Source of the DNA: Blautia glucerasea
GTDB lineage: Bacteria; Bacillota; Clostridia; Lachnospirales; Lachnospiraceae
Length of the DNA: 64,000 nt
Reading direction: 5' to 3'
NCBI RefSeq assembly: GCF_013304385.1
Contig: NZ_JAAITU010000007.1
Coordinates: 50,860 to 114,859 of the forward strand
The notes under the pieces are model-generated. The model did no database searches. It was not told where the DNA came from and worked only from the letters and a program-made list of their open reading frames with translations. A program made the translations under genes and the position numbers. Shown here piece by piece: positions 8,635-18,363 of the stretch; positions within the stretch are counted from its first letter, which is position 1, and each line of letters begins with the position of its first letter.

Positions 8635-10044
8635 ATGGAAAAAACAATGGACAAGATCGTAGCATTGGCAAAAGCCAGAGGCTTCGTATATCCCGGTTCA
8701 GAGATTTATGGTGGTCTGGCGAACACATGGGACTACGGCAATCTGGGTGTGGAATTAAAGAATAACGTAAAGCGTGCCTGGTGGCAGAAATTTGTTCAGG
8801 AGTCTCCTTATAATGTAGGCGTTGACTGTGCCATCCTTATGAACCCTCAGACATGGATCGCTTCCGGACATCTGGGAGGATTTTCTGATCCTCTGATGGA
8901 TTGTAAAGAGTGCCATGAGCGTTTCCGCGCAGATAAGCTGATCGAGGATTTCTGTGCAGAGAAAGGCTTGGAGATCGAAGGCGGATCCGTTGACGGATGG
9001 TCCCAGGAGAAGATGATGGACTTTATCAAAGACCATTCCATTCCGTGTCCCACCTGTGGGAAGCACAACTTTACAGACATCCGTCAGTTTAACCTGATGT
9101 TCAAAACATTCCAGGGTGTTACAGAAGACGCTAAGAACACTGTATATTTAAGACCTGAGACTGCACAGGGTATTTTTGTTAACTTCAAGAATGTACAGAG
9201 AACTTCCAGAAAGAAGATTCCATTTGGTATTGCTCAGATCGGTAAATCCTTCCGTAATGAGATCACACCAGGTAACTTTACATTCCGTACCCGTGAGTTT
9301 GAGCAGATGGAGCTGGAGTTCTTCTGTGAGCCGGATACAGACCTGGAGTGGTTTGCATACTGGAAGAAGTTTTGTCTTGACTGGCTTAGTGCCCTTGGCC
9401 TTAAGGAGGATGAGGTACGTTACCGTGACCATTCACCGGAGGAGTTAAGCTTCTACAGCAAGGCTACCACAGACGTTGAGTTCCTGTTCCCGTTTGGATG
9501 GGGCGAGCTGTGGGGGATTGCAGACAGGACTGATTATGACCTGACACAGCACCAGAACGTATCCGGTCAGGATCTGAGTTATTTTGATGATGAGAAGAAG
9601 CAGAAATACATCCCATACGTGATCGAGCCATCACTTGGTGCTGACCGTATGGTACTGGCATTTCTGTGCAGCGCTTATGATGAGGAAGTTCTGGATGCAG
9701 AGAAGAATGATGTACGTACTGTGCTTCGTTTCCATCCGGCACTTGCACCTGTAAAGATTGGTGTACTTCCGCTTTCCAAGAAGCTGAATGATGGTGCTGA
9801 GGCTATTTATCACAGCCTTTCCAGGAAATATAACTGTGAGTATGATGACAGAGGAAATATTGGCAAGCGCTACAGAAGACAGGATGAGATCGGTACACCG
9901 TTCTGTGTCACTTACGACTTTGATTCTGAAACAGATGGCTGCGTAACCGTACGTGAGCGTGATTCCATGGAGCAGGTACGTATTAAGATCGATGAGCTGG
10001 ATGCATATTTTGCAGATAAGTTCACTTTTGAGGTAGGTAAATAA
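8635..10044 (+). CDS. glyS: Glycyl-tRNA synthetase, single-chain class II type
   Basis: 469 residues after start correction: the ATG at 8635 has GAGGAG seven bases upstream, whereas the ATG-less extension to 8593 has no good site. This is the homodimeric (alpha2) GlyRS type with class II motifs: motif 2-like [22 protein letters not shown] (about residues 207-228) and motif 3-like [13 protein letters not shown]. Two CxxC pairs (CKEC near 88 and CPTC near 139) suggest a zinc-binding insertion. The C-terminal anticodon-binding domain begins near residue 370. It charges tRNA-Gly in the cytoplasm. It has its own promoter after recO and a hairpin terminator just downstream that overlaps the next gene's 5' region. 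Confidence 0.97.
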   Translation: MEKTMDKIVALAKARGFVYPGSEIYGGLANTWDYGNLGVELKNNVKRAWWQKFVQESPYNVGVDCAILMNPQTWIASGHLGGFSDPLMDCKECHERFRADKLIEDFCAEKGLEIEGGSVDGWSQEKMMDFIKDHSIPCPTCGKHNFTDIRQFNLMFKTFQGVTEDAKNTVYLRPETAQGIFVNFKNVQRTSRKKIPFGIAQIGKSFRNEITPGNFTFRTREFEQMELEFFCEPDTDLEWFAYWKKFCLDWLSALGLKEDEVRYRDHSPEELSFYSKATTDVEFLFPFGWGELWGIADRTDYDLTQHQNVSGQDLSYFDDEKKQKYIPYVIEPSLGADRMVLAFLCSAYDEEVLDAEKNDVRTVLRFHPALAPVKIGVLPLSKKLNDGAEAIYHSLSRKYNCEYDDRGNIGKRYRRQDEIGTPFCVTYDFDSETDGCVTVRERDSMEQVRIKIDELDAYFADKFTFEVGK

Positions 10045-10056
10045 TCGGAGGTAAAA

Positions 10057-10093
10057 GGGTCTGCCTGTGAAAGGGCAGGCCCCTGTTTATTTT
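10057..10093 (+). terminator. Terminator of glyS overlapping the next gene's 5' region
   Basis: A 9-bp stem (GGGTCTGCC 10057-10065 with GGCAGGCCC 10074-10082) is followed by the T-rich run TGTTTATTTT. A GTG start candidate for the acyltransferase lies in the loop at 10067. Confidence 0.7.
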
Positions 10094-11128
10094 ATGGAAA
10101 AAAGATGGGAAACACTGGATATCCTGAAATGTATATGTGCTTTTGGTGTGATCAGCATACATCGGGGATTTCCGGGAGACGCTGGGATGTATCTGAAGAT
10201 CTTTTTCAGGTTTGCAGTTCCTGTGTTTTTTATGATCACAGGGTTTTTCTACAGTGATACCATAAGAAAAGGGAAACAAAAAAAACAGATCCTTAAGATC
10301 CTGAGGATAGGGATCCTGGCGAACCTGTTTTATTTTGTATGGGATCTTTTTGTTGTGTATTATTATGGCACAGGCAATATTCAGGGAAAGCTTCAGAAGC
10401 TTCTTACCCCTGAGAAGATCCGTGATCTGCTCATTACCAATGAATCTCCTTTTCGTTCCCATCTGTGGTATCTGGGTGCTATCCTGTATGTGCTGATCCT
10501 GGCAGCCTGGCTTGTAAAAAAAGAAAAACAGTATTGGATGCTGATTCTGACACCCTTTCTTCTTGCCGGAGATCTGATCTTTGGAAAGTATTCCCTGCTT
10601 TTATGGAACCAGGAGATTGATTATATTTACGTAAGAAATTATCTGTTTGTAGGGATTCCTTATTTTGCCATTGGCTGGGCATTAGGGATCCATAAAGAGA
10701 AAAAGCTGGAAAAAAGCAGCTGGTGGAAAGGACTTTTGTTTCTTGCAGGTGGGGCAGTATTTACCTGGACCAGTTTTTACGAAAGAAGATATCTGGAGTC
10801 TGTGCAGGCAAATGCACCACGGGAGCATTATATCAGTACTACGTTTCTTACTGTGTGTGTATTTTGTGTGTTCTTTTGCTGGGCAGGCTTTTACAAAAGA
10901 AGGATTCTTACCGGATTTTTTGCATGGCTGGGCAGGAATTGTGCAACAATGATCTATATCCTTCATCCGGCTGTGATCACAGTGATGGATCTTTATTTGA
11001 AAGACGGTACAGATCCGTGGAGTATGGCATATAGCACATATGCACCTGTGCTGATATTTGCATGTACAGCTATTATTTCCATGATTTTATTTGGCGTAAA
11101 AAATATATTAATCAAAATCTTACAATAA
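10094..11128 (+). CDS. Acyltransferase family 3 integral membrane protein
   Basis: About 344 residues with around ten hydrophobic helices. The N-terminal FAFGVISIHRG-like segment holds the conserved arginine/histidine of acyltransferase-3 proteins, which transfer acetyl or other acyl groups to surface sugars. The next helix has the typical VPVFFMITGFFYSD. I favour the ATG at 10094, at the end of the glyS terminator. A GTG at 10067 (nine extra residues), with a distant GGAGG, is the alternative. The acceptor is not predictable. Weak expression by read-through of the glyS terminator is possible, since no separate promoter is evident. Confidence 0.85.
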   Translation: MEKRWETLDILKCICAFGVISIHRGFPGDAGMYLKIFFRFAVPVFFMITGFFYSDTIRKGKQKKQILKILRIGILANLFYFVWDLFVVYYYGTGNIQGKLQKLLTPEKIRDLLITNESPFRSHLWYLGAILYVLILAAWLVKKEKQYWMLILTPFLLAGDLIFGKYSLLLWNQEIDYIYVRNYLFVGIPYFAIGWALGIHKEKKLEKSSWWKGLLFLAGGAVFTWTSFYERRYLESVQANAPREHYISTTFLTVCVFCVFFCWAGFYKRRILTGFFAWLGRNCATMIYILHPAVITVMDLYLKDGTDPWSMAYSTYAPVLIFACTAIISMILFGVKNILIKILQ

Positions 11129-11132
11129 AACA

Positions 11133-11161
11133 TTGACTTCCTACACTTTGGTTGTTAAAAT
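11133..11161 (+). promoter_or_regulatory. Sigma-A promoter of the PPi-type phosphofructokinase gene
   Basis: TTGACT (11133-11138), 17-base spacer, TAAAAT (11156-11161). The same hexamers and spacing occur before ppdK. The promoter makes the upstream start at 11152 impossible and supports the ATG at 11200. Confidence 0.8.
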
Positions 11162-11199
11162 TTACTATTATAAACCAATGTAGAGGAGGAAATGTCACT

Positions 11200-12459
11200 A
11201 TGGGGAAAAAAAGAAACATTATCGTAGGTCAGTCAGGAGGTCCTACTTCTGTTATTAACTCCAGTCTTGCAGGCGTATACAAGAATGCCATTGAGCGAGG
11301 CTTTAACAAAGTTTATGGTATGCTGCACGGGATCCAGGGACTTTTGGATGAACAGTACATTGATCTGTCCACGCAGATCCATTCCGAGATTGATATTGAA
11401 CTGTTGAAGAGAACACCGTCTGCTTTTCTTGGGTCATGCAGGTACAAGCTGCCGGAGATCCATGAAGACAGAGATATTTATGAGAAGATTTTCAAGATCC
11501 TGAACAAGCTGGATATTGATGCATTTATCTACATTGGCGGTAATGATTCTATGGATACCATTAAGAAGCTTTCCGACTATGCCATCCTTACCGGCCAGAC
11601 CCAGAAGTTCCTTGGGGTGCCTAAGACCATTGATAATGATCTGGCACTGACAGACCATACTCCTGGTTTTGGTAGTGCTGCCAAATATATTGGGGCATCC
11701 ACAAAGGAAGTGATCCGGGATGCGGAAGGCCTTACCTATAAGAAAAATATGATCACTATTATGGAGATCATGGGCCGTAATGCAGGCTGGCTTACCGGTG
11801 CCACTGCTCTTGCCAAGACAGAAGAGTGTGAAGGTCCGGATCTGATCTATCTGCCAGAGGTTCCTTTTGATATTGACCGTTTTTTGGTAAAGGTAAAGGA
11901 ACTGCTGAAAAAGAAATCCTCTATTGTAATCGCAGTCTCTGAGGGTATCAAACTGGCAGACGGACGTTATGTATGCGAGCTTGGAAATGTAGGAGACTAT
12001 GTAGATGCCTTCGGACATAAGCAGCTGCAGGGTACAGCTACTTATCTGGCCAATTTCCTGGCAGCAGAGTGTGGATGCAAGACCCGTGCAGTGGAGCTTT
12101 CTACTTTACAAAGAAGTGCATCCCATATGGCATCCAGGGTGGACATTGACGAAGCATTTATGGTAGGCGGCGCTGCGGTGAAAGCAGCAGATGAAGGAGA
12201 TACAGGTAAGATGATCGTGATCGACCGTGTATCAGATGATCCTTACATGGCTGCCACAGGGATTTATGATGTGCACAGGATCGCCAATGAGGAGAAGCTG
12301 GTTCCAAGAAGCTGGATGAATAAGGATGCTACCAATGTTACCAAGGATTTCATTGATTATATCAAGCCTCTGATCCAGGGAGACTATCCTCCGATGATGG
12401 TAAACGGACTGCCCAGACACCTGGTATTAAATAAAAATGCAGGAAAAAAACGAAAATAG
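11200..12459 (+). CDS. Phosphofructokinase, probably PPi-dependent type
   Basis: 419 residues. The ATG at 11200 has GAGGAGG upstream; the longer frame from 11152 would start inside the promoter. Family motifs are GQSGGPTSVIN at the N-terminus, PKTIDND (catalytic loop) and MGRNAGWLTG. The nucleotide/phosphate loop reads IGGNDS (residues 112-117). ATP-type enzymes have Gly at the fifth position and PPi-type enzymes have Asp, so Asp116 argues for pyrophosphate as phosphoryl donor to fructose 6-phosphate. Asn115 replaces the usual Asp. The ppdK gene directly downstream has a near-identical promoter, fitting PPi-linked glycolysis. The cofactor remains inferred. Confidence 0.88.
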   Translation: MGKKRNIIVGQSGGPTSVINSSLAGVYKNAIERGFNKVYGMLHGIQGLLDEQYIDLSTQIHSEIDIELLKRTPSAFLGSCRYKLPEIHEDRDIYEKIFKILNKLDIDAFIYIGGNDSMDTIKKLSDYAILTGQTQKFLGVPKTIDNDLALTDHTPGFGSAAKYIGASTKEVIRDAEGLTYKKNMITIMEIMGRNAGWLTGATALAKTEECEGPDLIYLPEVPFDIDRFLVKVKELLKKKSSIVIAVSEGIKLADGRYVCELGNVGDYVDAFGHKQLQGTATYLANFLAAECGCKTRAVELSTLQRSASHMASRVDIDEAFMVGGAAVKAADEGDTGKMIVIDRVSDDPYMAATGIYDVHRIANEEKLVPRSWMNKDATNVTKDFIDYIKPLIQGDYPPMMVNGLPRHLVLNKNAGKKRK

Positions 12460-12502
12460 ACAAAAAAGACTGGTAAAAATACAGACACAGCGAAAAATAG
12501 CC

Positions 12503-12531
12503 TTGACTATTGCCGGATAACTCTATAAAAT
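12503..12531 (+). promoter_or_regulatory. Sigma-A promoter of ppdK
   Basis: TTGACT (12503-12508), 17-base spacer, TAAAAT (12526-12531): the same elements as the phosphofructokinase promoter. Transcription would start near 12538, giving a leader of about 60 bases. Confidence 0.8.
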
Positions 12532-12597
12532 AACTATGTGCGTATAAAAAACATATTTCATGTTGAAAGAACAATTTATTTAGGAGGAAAATGTAAA

Positions 12598-15228
12598 ATG
12601 GCAAAATGGGTTTACATGTTTACAGAAGGTAACGCTGATATGAGAAACCTTCTGGGTGGTAAAGGTGCCAACCTTGCTGAAATGACAAACCTGGGTCTTC
12701 CTGTTCCGCAGGGCTTTACAATCACTACTGAGGCTTGCACACAGTATTATGAGGACGGCAGACAGATCAATGACGAGATCATGGGTCAGATCATGGAAGC
12801 AATCACCAAAATGGAAGGAATCACCGGCAAGAAATTTGGTGATAAAGAAAATCCTCTGCTTGTTTCCGTTCGTTCTGGCGCTAGAGCTTCTATGCCAGGT
12901 ATGATGGATACTATCCTGAACCTTGGTTTAAACGAAGACGTTGTTGCTGTATTATCTGAGAAATCCAACAATCCACGTTGGGCATGGGACTGCTACAGAA
13001 GATTCATCCAGATGTATTCTGACGTAGTTATGGAAGTTGGAAAGAAATATTTTGAAGAGCTGATCGACAAAATGAAAGCTGAGAGAGGCGTTAAGCTTGA
13101 CGTTGAGCTTACAGCTGACGACCTTAAAGAGCTTGCTATGCAGTTCAAAGCTGAATATAAAGAGAAAATCGGTGCTGATTTCCCATCTGATCCGAAGGAG
13201 CAGTTAGTTGGTGCAATCAAAGCCGTATTCCGTTCCTGGGACAACCCACGTGCAAACGTATATCGTCGTGACAACGATATCCCATATTCCTGGGGTACAG
13301 CTGTAAACGTACAGATGATGGCATTTGGTAACATGGGTGATGACTGTGGTACTGGTGTTGCATTTACAAGAGACCCAGCTACAGGAAACAAAGGTCTGTT
13401 TGGTGAGTTCCTTACCAATGCACAGGGCGAGGACGTTGTTGCTGGTGTTCGTACACCTATGCACATTGCTGAGATGGAGCAGAAGTTCCCTGAAGCATTC
13501 GCTAAATTTACAGAAGTTTGCCATACTCTGGAGACACACTACAGAGATATGCAGGATATGGAGTTCACTGTTGAGCATGGCCAGTTATACATGCTGCAGA
13601 CACGTAATGGTAAGAGAACCGCTCAGGCTGCTCTGAAGATCGCTTGTGACCTTGTTGATGAGGGAATGAGATCTGAGGAAGAGGCAGTTGCAATGATCGA
13701 TCCTCGTAACCTTGATACACTTCTTCATCCTCAGTTTGATACTAAGGCTCTTAAAGCTGCTACACCGATGGGCAAAGGTCTTGGAGCTTCTCCTGGAGCT
13801 GCTTGCGGTAAGATCGTATTCACAGCTGATGATGCTGTTGAATGGGCTGAGAGAGGCGAGAAGGTTGTTCTTGTTCGTCTTGAGACATCTCCAGAGGATA
13901 TCACAGGTATGAAATCTGCTCAGGGTATCCTGACAGTTCGTGGTGGTATGACATCTCATGCAGCAGTAGTTGCCCGTGGTATGGGTGAGTGCTGTGTATC
14001 CGGATGCGGTGATATCGCTATGGACGAAGCTAATAAGAAATTTACACTTGGCGGAAAAGAGTTCCATGAGGGAGACTTCATCTCCATCGATGGTACAACA
14101 GGTAACATCTATGACGGTATCATCCCGACTGTAGATGCTACAATCGCTGGTGAGTTCGGCCGTATCATGGCTTGGGCTGACAAATACAGAACTATGAAGG
14201 TTCGTACAAACGCAGATACTCCTGCTGATGCTAAGAAAGCAGTTGAGCTTGGTGCAGAAGGTATCGGTCTTTGCCGTACAGAGCATATGTTCTTCGGCGA
14301 GGGACGTATTGATGCATTCCGTGAGATGATCTGCTCCACAACAGCAGAGGAGAGAGAGAAAGCTCTTGCAAAGGTTCTGCCATATCAGCAGGATGACTTT
14401 GAAGGACTGTTCGAGGCTCTGGAAGGCAACCCGGTAACTATCCGTTTCCTGGATCCGCCGCTTCATGAGTTCGTTCCTACAGAGGAAGAGGATATTAAGA
14501 AGCTTGCTGAGGCACAGGGCAAGAGCGTTGAGGAGATCAAGACGATCATCGCTTCCCTTCACGAGTTCAACCCGATGATGGGTCATCGTGGATGCCGTCT
14601 TGCAGTTACCTATCCTGAGATCGCTAAGATGCAGACAACTGCAATCATCCGTGCAGCTATCAAAGTTAAGAAAGCACACGCTGATTGGGACATCTGCCCA
14701 GAGATCATGATCCCGCTTGTAGGTGATGTAAAAGAGCTTAAATATGTTAAGAAATTCGTTGTTGAGACAGCAGATGCTGAGATCGCAGCAGCAGGCGTTG
14801 ATCTGAAGTACGAAGTTGGTACTATGATCGAGATCCCGCGTGCCGCTCTTACAGCTGATGCTATTGCAGCAGAGGCAGACTTCTTCTGCTTCGGTACAAA
14901 CGACCTTACTCAGATGACCTACGGATTCTCCCGTGATGATGCTGGTAAGTTCCTGAACGCTTACTATGACGCTAAGATCTTCGAGAACGATCCATTTGCA
15001 AAACTGGATCAGGTTGGCGTTGGCAAGCTGATGGAGATGGCTATCAAATTAGGAAAACCGGTTAATCCAAACCTTCATGTAGGTATCTGTGGCGAGCATG
15101 GTGGAGATCCGTCTTCTGTAGAGTTCTGCAACAAGATCGGTCTTGATTATGTTTCCTGCTCACCGTTCCGTGTACCGGTAGCTCGTCTGGCAGCAGCTCA
15201 GGCAGCAATCGCTGAGAAGAACGCATAA
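12598..15228 (+). CDS. ppdK: Pyruvate, phosphate dikinase
   Basis: 876 residues from the ATG at 12598 (TAGGAGGA upstream). It interconverts PEP + AMP + PPi and pyruvate + ATP + Pi. The domains in order are an N-terminal ATP-grasp domain (GGKGANLAEM, then SVRSGARASMPGMMDT), the swivelling phosphohistidine domain (RGGMTSHAAVVARGMG, catalytic His454) and the C-terminal PEP/pyruvate barrel (LCRTEHMFF, FGTNDLTQM). The catalytic cysteine is Cys831 in GICGEHGG, matching the C. symbiosum numbering. Codon use is strongly biased, suggesting high expression. Together with the PPi-type phosphofructokinase it can raise the ATP yield of glycolysis; the direction in vivo is not shown by sequence. Confidence 0.97.
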   Translation: MAKWVYMFTEGNADMRNLLGGKGANLAEMTNLGLPVPQGFTITTEACTQYYEDGRQINDEIMGQIMEAITKMEGITGKKFGDKENPLLVSVRSGARASMPGMMDTILNLGLNEDVVAVLSEKSNNPRWAWDCYRRFIQMYSDVVMEVGKKYFEELIDKMKAERGVKLDVELTADDLKELAMQFKAEYKEKIGADFPSDPKEQLVGAIKAVFRSWDNPRANVYRRDNDIPYSWGTAVNVQMMAFGNMGDDCGTGVAFTRDPATGNKGLFGEFLTNAQGEDVVAGVRTPMHIAEMEQKFPEAFAKFTEVCHTLETHYRDMQDMEFTVEHGQLYMLQTRNGKRTAQAALKIACDLVDEGMRSEEEAVAMIDPRNLDTLLHPQFDTKALKAATPMGKGLGASPGAACGKIVFTADDAVEWAERGEKVVLVRLETSPEDITGMKSAQGILTVRGGMTSHAAVVARGMGECCVSGCGDIAMDEANKKFTLGGKEFHEGDFISIDGTTGNIYDGIIPTVDATIAGEFGRIMAWADKYRTMKVRTNADTPADAKKAVELGAEGIGLCRTEHMFFGEGRIDAFREMICSTTAEEREKALAKVLPYQQDDFEGLFEALEGNPVTIRFLDPPLHEFVPTEEEDIKKLAEAQGKSVEEIKTIIASLHEFNPMMGHRGCRLAVTYPEIAKMQTTAIIRAAIKVKKAHADWDICPEIMIPLVGDVKELKYVKKFVVETADAEIAAAGVDLKYEVGTMIEIPRAALTADAIAAEADFFCFGTNDLTQMTYGFSRDDAGKFLNAYYDAKIFENDPFAKLDQVGVGKLMEMAIKLGKPVNPNLHVGICGEHGGDPSSVEFCNKIGLDYVSCSPFRVPVARLAAAQAAIAEKNA

Positions 15229-15247
15229 TTTGATTTTTGTATAAAGC

Positions 15248-15355
15248 CTGGGTATTTGCCCTGTTAAGGGCATATTACCCAGCTATGAATAATTGTCCAA
15301 ACGTAAGAATTGACCTTGAATGACTGGAGAAATCCAGCCCTTCAAGGTCTTTTTT
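15248..15355 (+). terminator. Terminator region of ppdK
   Basis: A first hairpin (CTGGGTA / TACCCAG with an inner GCCC/GGGC, 15248-15282) lacks a T-run. A second one is a strong intrinsic terminator: GACCTTGAA (15312-15320) pairs with TTCAAGGTC (15341-15349), followed by six T. Confidence 0.85.
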
Positions 15356-15364
15356 GTATGGCAT

Positions 15365-15396
15365 AAAAATACCGCCTGTGCAAAAGCACAGGCGGT
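15365..15396 (-). terminator. Terminator of gdhA (minus strand)
   Basis: A perfect 11-bp stem (15371-15381 with 15386-15396) is followed on the minus strand by five T (complement of 15365-15369). It lies 33 bases past the gdhA stop codon. Confidence 0.85.
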
Positions 15397-15428
15397 TAAT
15401 CATTTACTTAGGTAAGGTGGAGCAGGAA

Positions 15429-16775
<1,347 letters not shown>

Positions 16776-16841
16776 TCATCCATATTGATTTTGATATGAA
16801 AATTTTTTCGAGTGCTATTATACACTAAAGTATTAAAAAAG

Positions 16842-16893
16842 AAAAGAGTTACATTTATTTTTTTTTAAAAGAGTTACAATTAATTTTTTTTTT
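16842..16893. repeat. Two 25-bp direct repeats upstream of gdhA
   Basis: The unit AAAAGAGTTACA(T/A)TTA(T/A) plus a T-run occurs at 16842-16866 and again at 16867-16893. On the gdhA strand both contain TGTAACTCTTTT and lie upstream of a TATAAT -10 element (complement of 16819-16824 region). They could be tandem activator sites or simply a slippage duplication. Confidence 0.6.
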
Positions 16894-16986
16894 AACAATC
16901 TTCATGGGATGAGGACTTGCGAAAAATCGGTAAATATGAGAAGATAAATATAATCGTTGTGCCCTCAGGGCAGAAAAGAGGTAATT

Positions 16987-18204
16987 ATGAGAAAATTTGA
17001 AAAATCCAGTAAACTTGATAATGTATTATATGATGTGCGTGGACCTGTAGTAGACGAGGCGGCAAGGATGGAAGAGGACGGGATGGAGATCCTGAAGCTG
17101 AATATCGGCAATCCCTATCCCTTTGGCTTTTCAGCACCCCAGGAGGTGATCCTGGATATGCTGAGTAATGTACGTACATCCCAGGGCTATTCTGATTCCA
17201 AAGGGATTTTTTCTGCAAGAAAAGCCATTATGCAGTATTCTCAGCTGAAGAAGCTTCCCAATGTTACCATGAGTGATATTTATACAGGTAACGGTGTAAG
17301 TGAATTGATTAATCTGTGCATGCAGGCACTCCTGAATAATGGGGATGAGATCCTGATTCCTTCGCCGGATTACCCCTTATGGACAGCTACAGCTACTCTT
17401 GCAGGCGGAAATGTTGTCCATTATATCTGCGATGAGCAGTCTGACTGGTATCCGGATATGGATGATATCCGCAGCAAGATCACAGACAGGACAAAGGCCA
17501 TCGTTATCATTAACCCCAATAATCCTACCGGTGCAGTATATCCCAAGGAAGTGCTGGAGCAGATCGTACAGATCGCAAGAGAGCATGAACTGATCATCTT
17601 TTCAGATGAGATTTATGACCGTCTTGTTATGGATGGATATGAACATACTTCCATTGCGTCCCTGGCACCGGATCTGTTCTGTGTTACATTTTCAGGACTG
17701 TCCAAATCTCATATGATCGCAGGCTTCCGTATTGGGTGGATGATCCTCAGCGGTGCAAAGAACAAGGCAAAAGGTTATATCGAAGGCCTGAATATGCTTT
17801 CCTCCATGCGGCTTTGCTCCAACGTTCCTGCTCAGTCTATCGTACAGACTGCTCTTGGCGGCTATCAGAGCGTGAATGAATATATCCAGCCGGGTGGAAG
17901 GGTTTATGAGCAGAGAGATTATATCTACAAGGCACTTACTGATATTCCAGGGATTACAGCAGTAAAACCAAGGGCTGCATTTTACATTTTCCCTAAGATC
18001 GATACTGAGAAATTCAATATTATGGATGACGAGCAGTTTGCCCTGGATTTCCTTCATGAGAAGCAGGTGCTTCTTGTACCTGGAAAAGGCTTTAACTGGG
18101 GACAGCCAGATCATTTCCGCGTTGTGTATCTGCCAAATGTGCGCCAGTTGGAAAAGGCAACTGACAGGTTGAGAGAATTCCTTTCCACTTATCATCAGCG
18201 ATGA
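16987..18204 (+). CDS. Class I/II PLP aminotransferase, alanine-transaminase (AlaA)-like
   Basis: 405 residues. An AAGAGGT site favours the ATG at 16987 over an upstream ATG at 16957. The fold-type I motifs are present: NPNNPTGAVY (residues about 180-189), SDEIYDR and SGLSKSHMIAGFRIGW, the last holding the PLP lysine. The N-terminal ILKLNIGNPYPFGF and the overall pattern resemble E. coli AlaA, which makes alanine from pyruvate and glutamate. Divergence from gdhA, with ppdK upstream, suggests nitrogen transfer onto pyruvate. Exact substrate choice is inference. Confidence 0.88.
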   Translation: MRKFEKSSKLDNVLYDVRGPVVDEAARMEEDGMEILKLNIGNPYPFGFSAPQEVILDMLSNVRTSQGYSDSKGIFSARKAIMQYSQLKKLPNVTMSDIYTGNGVSELINLCMQALLNNGDEILIPSPDYPLWTATATLAGGNVVHYICDEQSDWYPDMDDIRSKITDRTKAIVIINPNNPTGAVYPKEVLEQIVQIAREHELIIFSDEIYDRLVMDGYEHTSIASLAPDLFCVTFSGLSKSHMIAGFRIGWMILSGAKNKAKGYIEGLNMLSSMRLCSNVPAQSIVQTALGGYQSVNEYIQPGGRVYEQRDYIYKALTDIPGITAVKPRAAFYIFPKIDTEKFNIMDDEQFALDFLHEKQVLLVPGKGFNWGQPDHFRVVYLPNVRQLEKATDRLREFLSTYHQR

Positions 18205-18308
18205 TAAGAATCAGCTTATGACAGCTTCTTTAAGGATATCGGGATACTTTGAATAGAGTGAACAGTAACATGGATTTGTGCGGGAATGCAGCTGGATGGA
18301 TTCTTTGG

Positions 18309-18337
18309 TTTACCTGAAGAAAATATGATGTTATAAT
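18309..18337 (+). promoter_or_regulatory. Promoter of the citrate synthase gene
   Basis: TTTACC (18309-18314), 17-base spacer, TATAAT (18332-18337), with TG at the extended -10 position (TGTTATAAT). It lies 26 bases before the ATG at 18364. The rest of 18205-18308 shows nothing recognisable. Confidence 0.75.
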
Positions 18338-18363
18338 ATTACCAATAGAAAGGAGATTGTTTA

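Noticed and set aside
13585..14679. 364-codon minus-strand frame antisense to ppdK
   Set aside because: Cys/Ser-rich translation with no motifs; a codon-bias shadow of a highly expressed gene.
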